Notes under the pieces: model-generated
Database searches by the model: none
What the model was told of the DNA's origin: nothing
The model's input: the letters and a program-made list of their open reading frames with translations, nothing else
Assembly: GCA_947442095.1 (NCBI GenBank)
Contig: CANEVG010000220.1
Location: 1 to 6,241, forward strand
Direction: 5' to 3'
DNA: 6,241 nucleotides
Origin: Sphingomonadaceae bacterium
Lineage (GTDB): Bacteria > Pseudomonadota > Alphaproteobacteria > Sphingomonadales > Sphingomonadaceae
Made by a program: the position numbers and the translations under genes
In this document: piece by piece, positions 5,502-6,241 of the stretch
Layout of the letters: each line of letters opens with the position of its first letter
Numbering within the stretch: the first letter of the stretch is position 1

Positions 5502-5529
5502 GGAGGTTCGAATCCTCTTTCCCCGACCA
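5502..5529 (+). other. tRNA 3' fragment (probably tRNA-Pro), likely integrase attachment site
   Basis: A T-stem GGAGG (5502-5506), T-loop TTCGAAT (5507-5513) and T-stem partner CCTCT (5514-5518) are followed by acceptor strand TTCCCCG (5519-5525), discriminator A (5526) and encoded CCA (5527-5529). G72 with A73 and the CCCCGACCA ending are typical of tRNA-Pro, whose 5' end would be CGGGGAA. No such 5' strand, D-arm or credible anticodon arm lies upstream, so this is a fragment. The preceding GGGCC (5497-5501) fits a tRNA-Pro variable loop. T5 follows at 5532-5536. Its position 28 bp from an integrase gene makes an att core the best explanation. Confidence 0.7.
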
Positions 5530-5557
5530 ACTTTTTCGCTGAAATTATCGACACTTA

Positions 5558-6241
5558 TCATCGGCCTCGGCCTCCCTTGATAACGCGCAGCTCCGGTGCT
5601 GCTCCGGTGTAGGGGGCTGAAAACGCCCCCGGAACACGATGCTCGATGTCCGCAATAATGCCCTCGGTGGCCGCGAGCGCGACGCCTAGATTGGCCGGAT
5701 CGCGCAGCGCGTAGAGGTCACTCATTCCAAACTTGGCATGGCCCAGCATGATCTCGCCTTGCCGCCACCGCTCCTCTCCGATCCGCCTCCGCGCGATCTG
5801 CGCGATTGACCGGCGGATGAGCTTGACCCCGGTTTCCCGCTCGCGCGGCATTTCCAGATAGTCGAGCATCGCCTCGAAGGCCTTGCGGATCGAGCCGACC
5901 TTCACGGCGAAGCCCTCGGTCTGATCGAGGATCTGTGCAAACCTCTCAGGCACCGGCACCGCGGGCCGGTGTTTCTTCGTCTGGCGGCGGCCCTTGGGAT
6001 TCAGCTGCACCACGCGCGCGGCCGAGATCCACTGATCGCGGTTCTGCGCGGTCGAAAGATCATGCGCTGCGTCTGGCCGGCACCACGTGGCCACAGATAC
6101 CTGCAGGAACCGCAGCAGGTTCAGCCGGTGCAAGCGCTGCCGGTCGGCCATTGCGTCGGACCATGTCTCGCCCTTTGGCGCGACCGGATGCAGGCAGTAC
6201 CGGAACATCGCCGCCAGTTGATCGATATCTGCGCGGTAGGA
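5558..6241 (-). CDS. Tyrosine recombinase/integrase, C-terminal part (5' end outside window)
   Basis: A site-specific recombinase of the tyrosine (phage/ICE integrase) class. The frame is open to the window edge, so the ATG at 6208 is probably internal and the N-terminal arm-binding and core-binding domains lie outside. The catalytic domain is readable. Arg I is in ATWCRPDAAHDL (codon 6077-6079), and the beta-hairpin lysine lies in the QTKKHRPAVPVP segment. Box II is KLIRRS, where Arg (5813-5815) is kept but the usual HxLRR histidine is Lys (5822-5824). The box II-III histidine is in MLGHAKFGMSDLYA (His codon 5738-5740), and the nucleophile Tyr (5711-5713) is nine residues later, the standard spacing. 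The C-terminus ends APELRVIKGGRGR. It reads toward the tRNA-like fragment, whose CCA is 28 bp past its stop, consistent with an element that integrates at a tRNA 3' end. Confidence 0.85.
   Translation of the reverse strand, partial: SYRADIDQLAAMFRYCLHPVAPKGETWSDAMADRQRLHRLNLLRFLQVSVATWCRPDAAHDLSTAQNRDQWISAARVVQLNPKGRRQTKKHRPAVPVPERFAQILDQTEGFAVKVGSIRKAFEAMLDYLEMPRERETGVKLIRRSIAQIARRRIGEERWRQGEIMLGHAKFGMSDLYALRDPANLGVALAATEGIIADIEHRVPGAFSAPYTGAAPELRVIKGGRGR

Noticed and set aside
5440..5529. A complete tRNA gene ending at the CCA
   Set aside because: No CGGGGAA-like 5' acceptor strand and no D-arm occur within 75-95 nt upstream, and the best anticodon arm needs a 9-nt loop or mismatches. Only the 3' part is convincing.
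5502..5529. 3' acceptor piece of a two-piece tmRNA
   Set aside because: The acceptor strand has C at position 70, so it cannot form the G3-U70 pair required for alanine charging. The ending matches tRNA-Pro instead.
5358..5561. 67-residue minus-strand frame containing GRGKRIRTSG
   Set aside because: KRIRTS-type peptides arise from reading tRNA genes in antisense. This one covers the tRNA fragment and the repeats and is not a protein.

Overview
The window looks like chromosome from a high-GC alphaproteobacterium, most likely a sphingomonad (Novosphingobium, Erythrobacter or a relative). This is an inference from the GC-rich third codon positions and from how well the predicted proteins match families common in that order: the 600-residue DMDMC-type acyl-CoA dehydrogenase, the short solitary HisI, the NDUFAF5/BioC-like methyltransferase and the 'CRPDAAHD' integrase. 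No ribosomal RNA or single-copy marker is present to fix the genus.

Layout. Positions 1-317 (+) are the 3' end of a cysteine synthase gene (cysK). It is followed four bases later by a dienelactone-hydrolase-family gene (322-1017, +), whose ribosome binding site lies inside the last cysK codons, so the two are probably co-transcribed. From the other side, on the minus strand, come hisI (3727-3386), a MerR-family regulator (3353-2841) and an acyl-CoA dehydrogenase (2820-1018). The dehydrogenase and hydrolase genes converge with directly abutting stop codons sharing TGATCA. The MerR gene lies 20 bp upstream of the dehydrogenase. A promoter with an overlapping 16-bp imperfect palindrome, of the general look described for LiuR-type MerR regulators of acyl-CoA catabolism, sits at the hisI/merR junction and contains the hisI stop codon. 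The simplest reading is an autoregulated merR-acyl-CoA dehydrogenase operon whose control site is embedded in the end of hisI.

Positions 3728-4502 form a long gap between divergent genes with no convincing gene. It holds a perfect 10-bp-stem hairpin, a cluster of AGTTC repeats and a second hairpin. A class I SAM-dependent methyltransferase gene follows (4503-5300, +).

The right-hand end is the accessory-looking part. Just past the methyltransferase stop is an inverted pair of 36-nt GC-rich repeats (5306-5341 and 5459-5494, 30 of 36 positions identical). Each can fold into a hairpin, and a perfect 20-bp palindrome lies between them, an arrangement resembling a REP doublet (REPIN/BIME). It abuts the 3' end of a tRNA-like sequence, probably tRNA-Pro (T-arm, acceptor 3' strand and CCA, 5502-5529), with no matching 5' half. 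Twenty-eight bases further on is the C-terminal part of a tyrosine recombinase (5558 to the window end, -). This is best read as an attachment-site scar beside an integrase, at the boundary of an integrated element.
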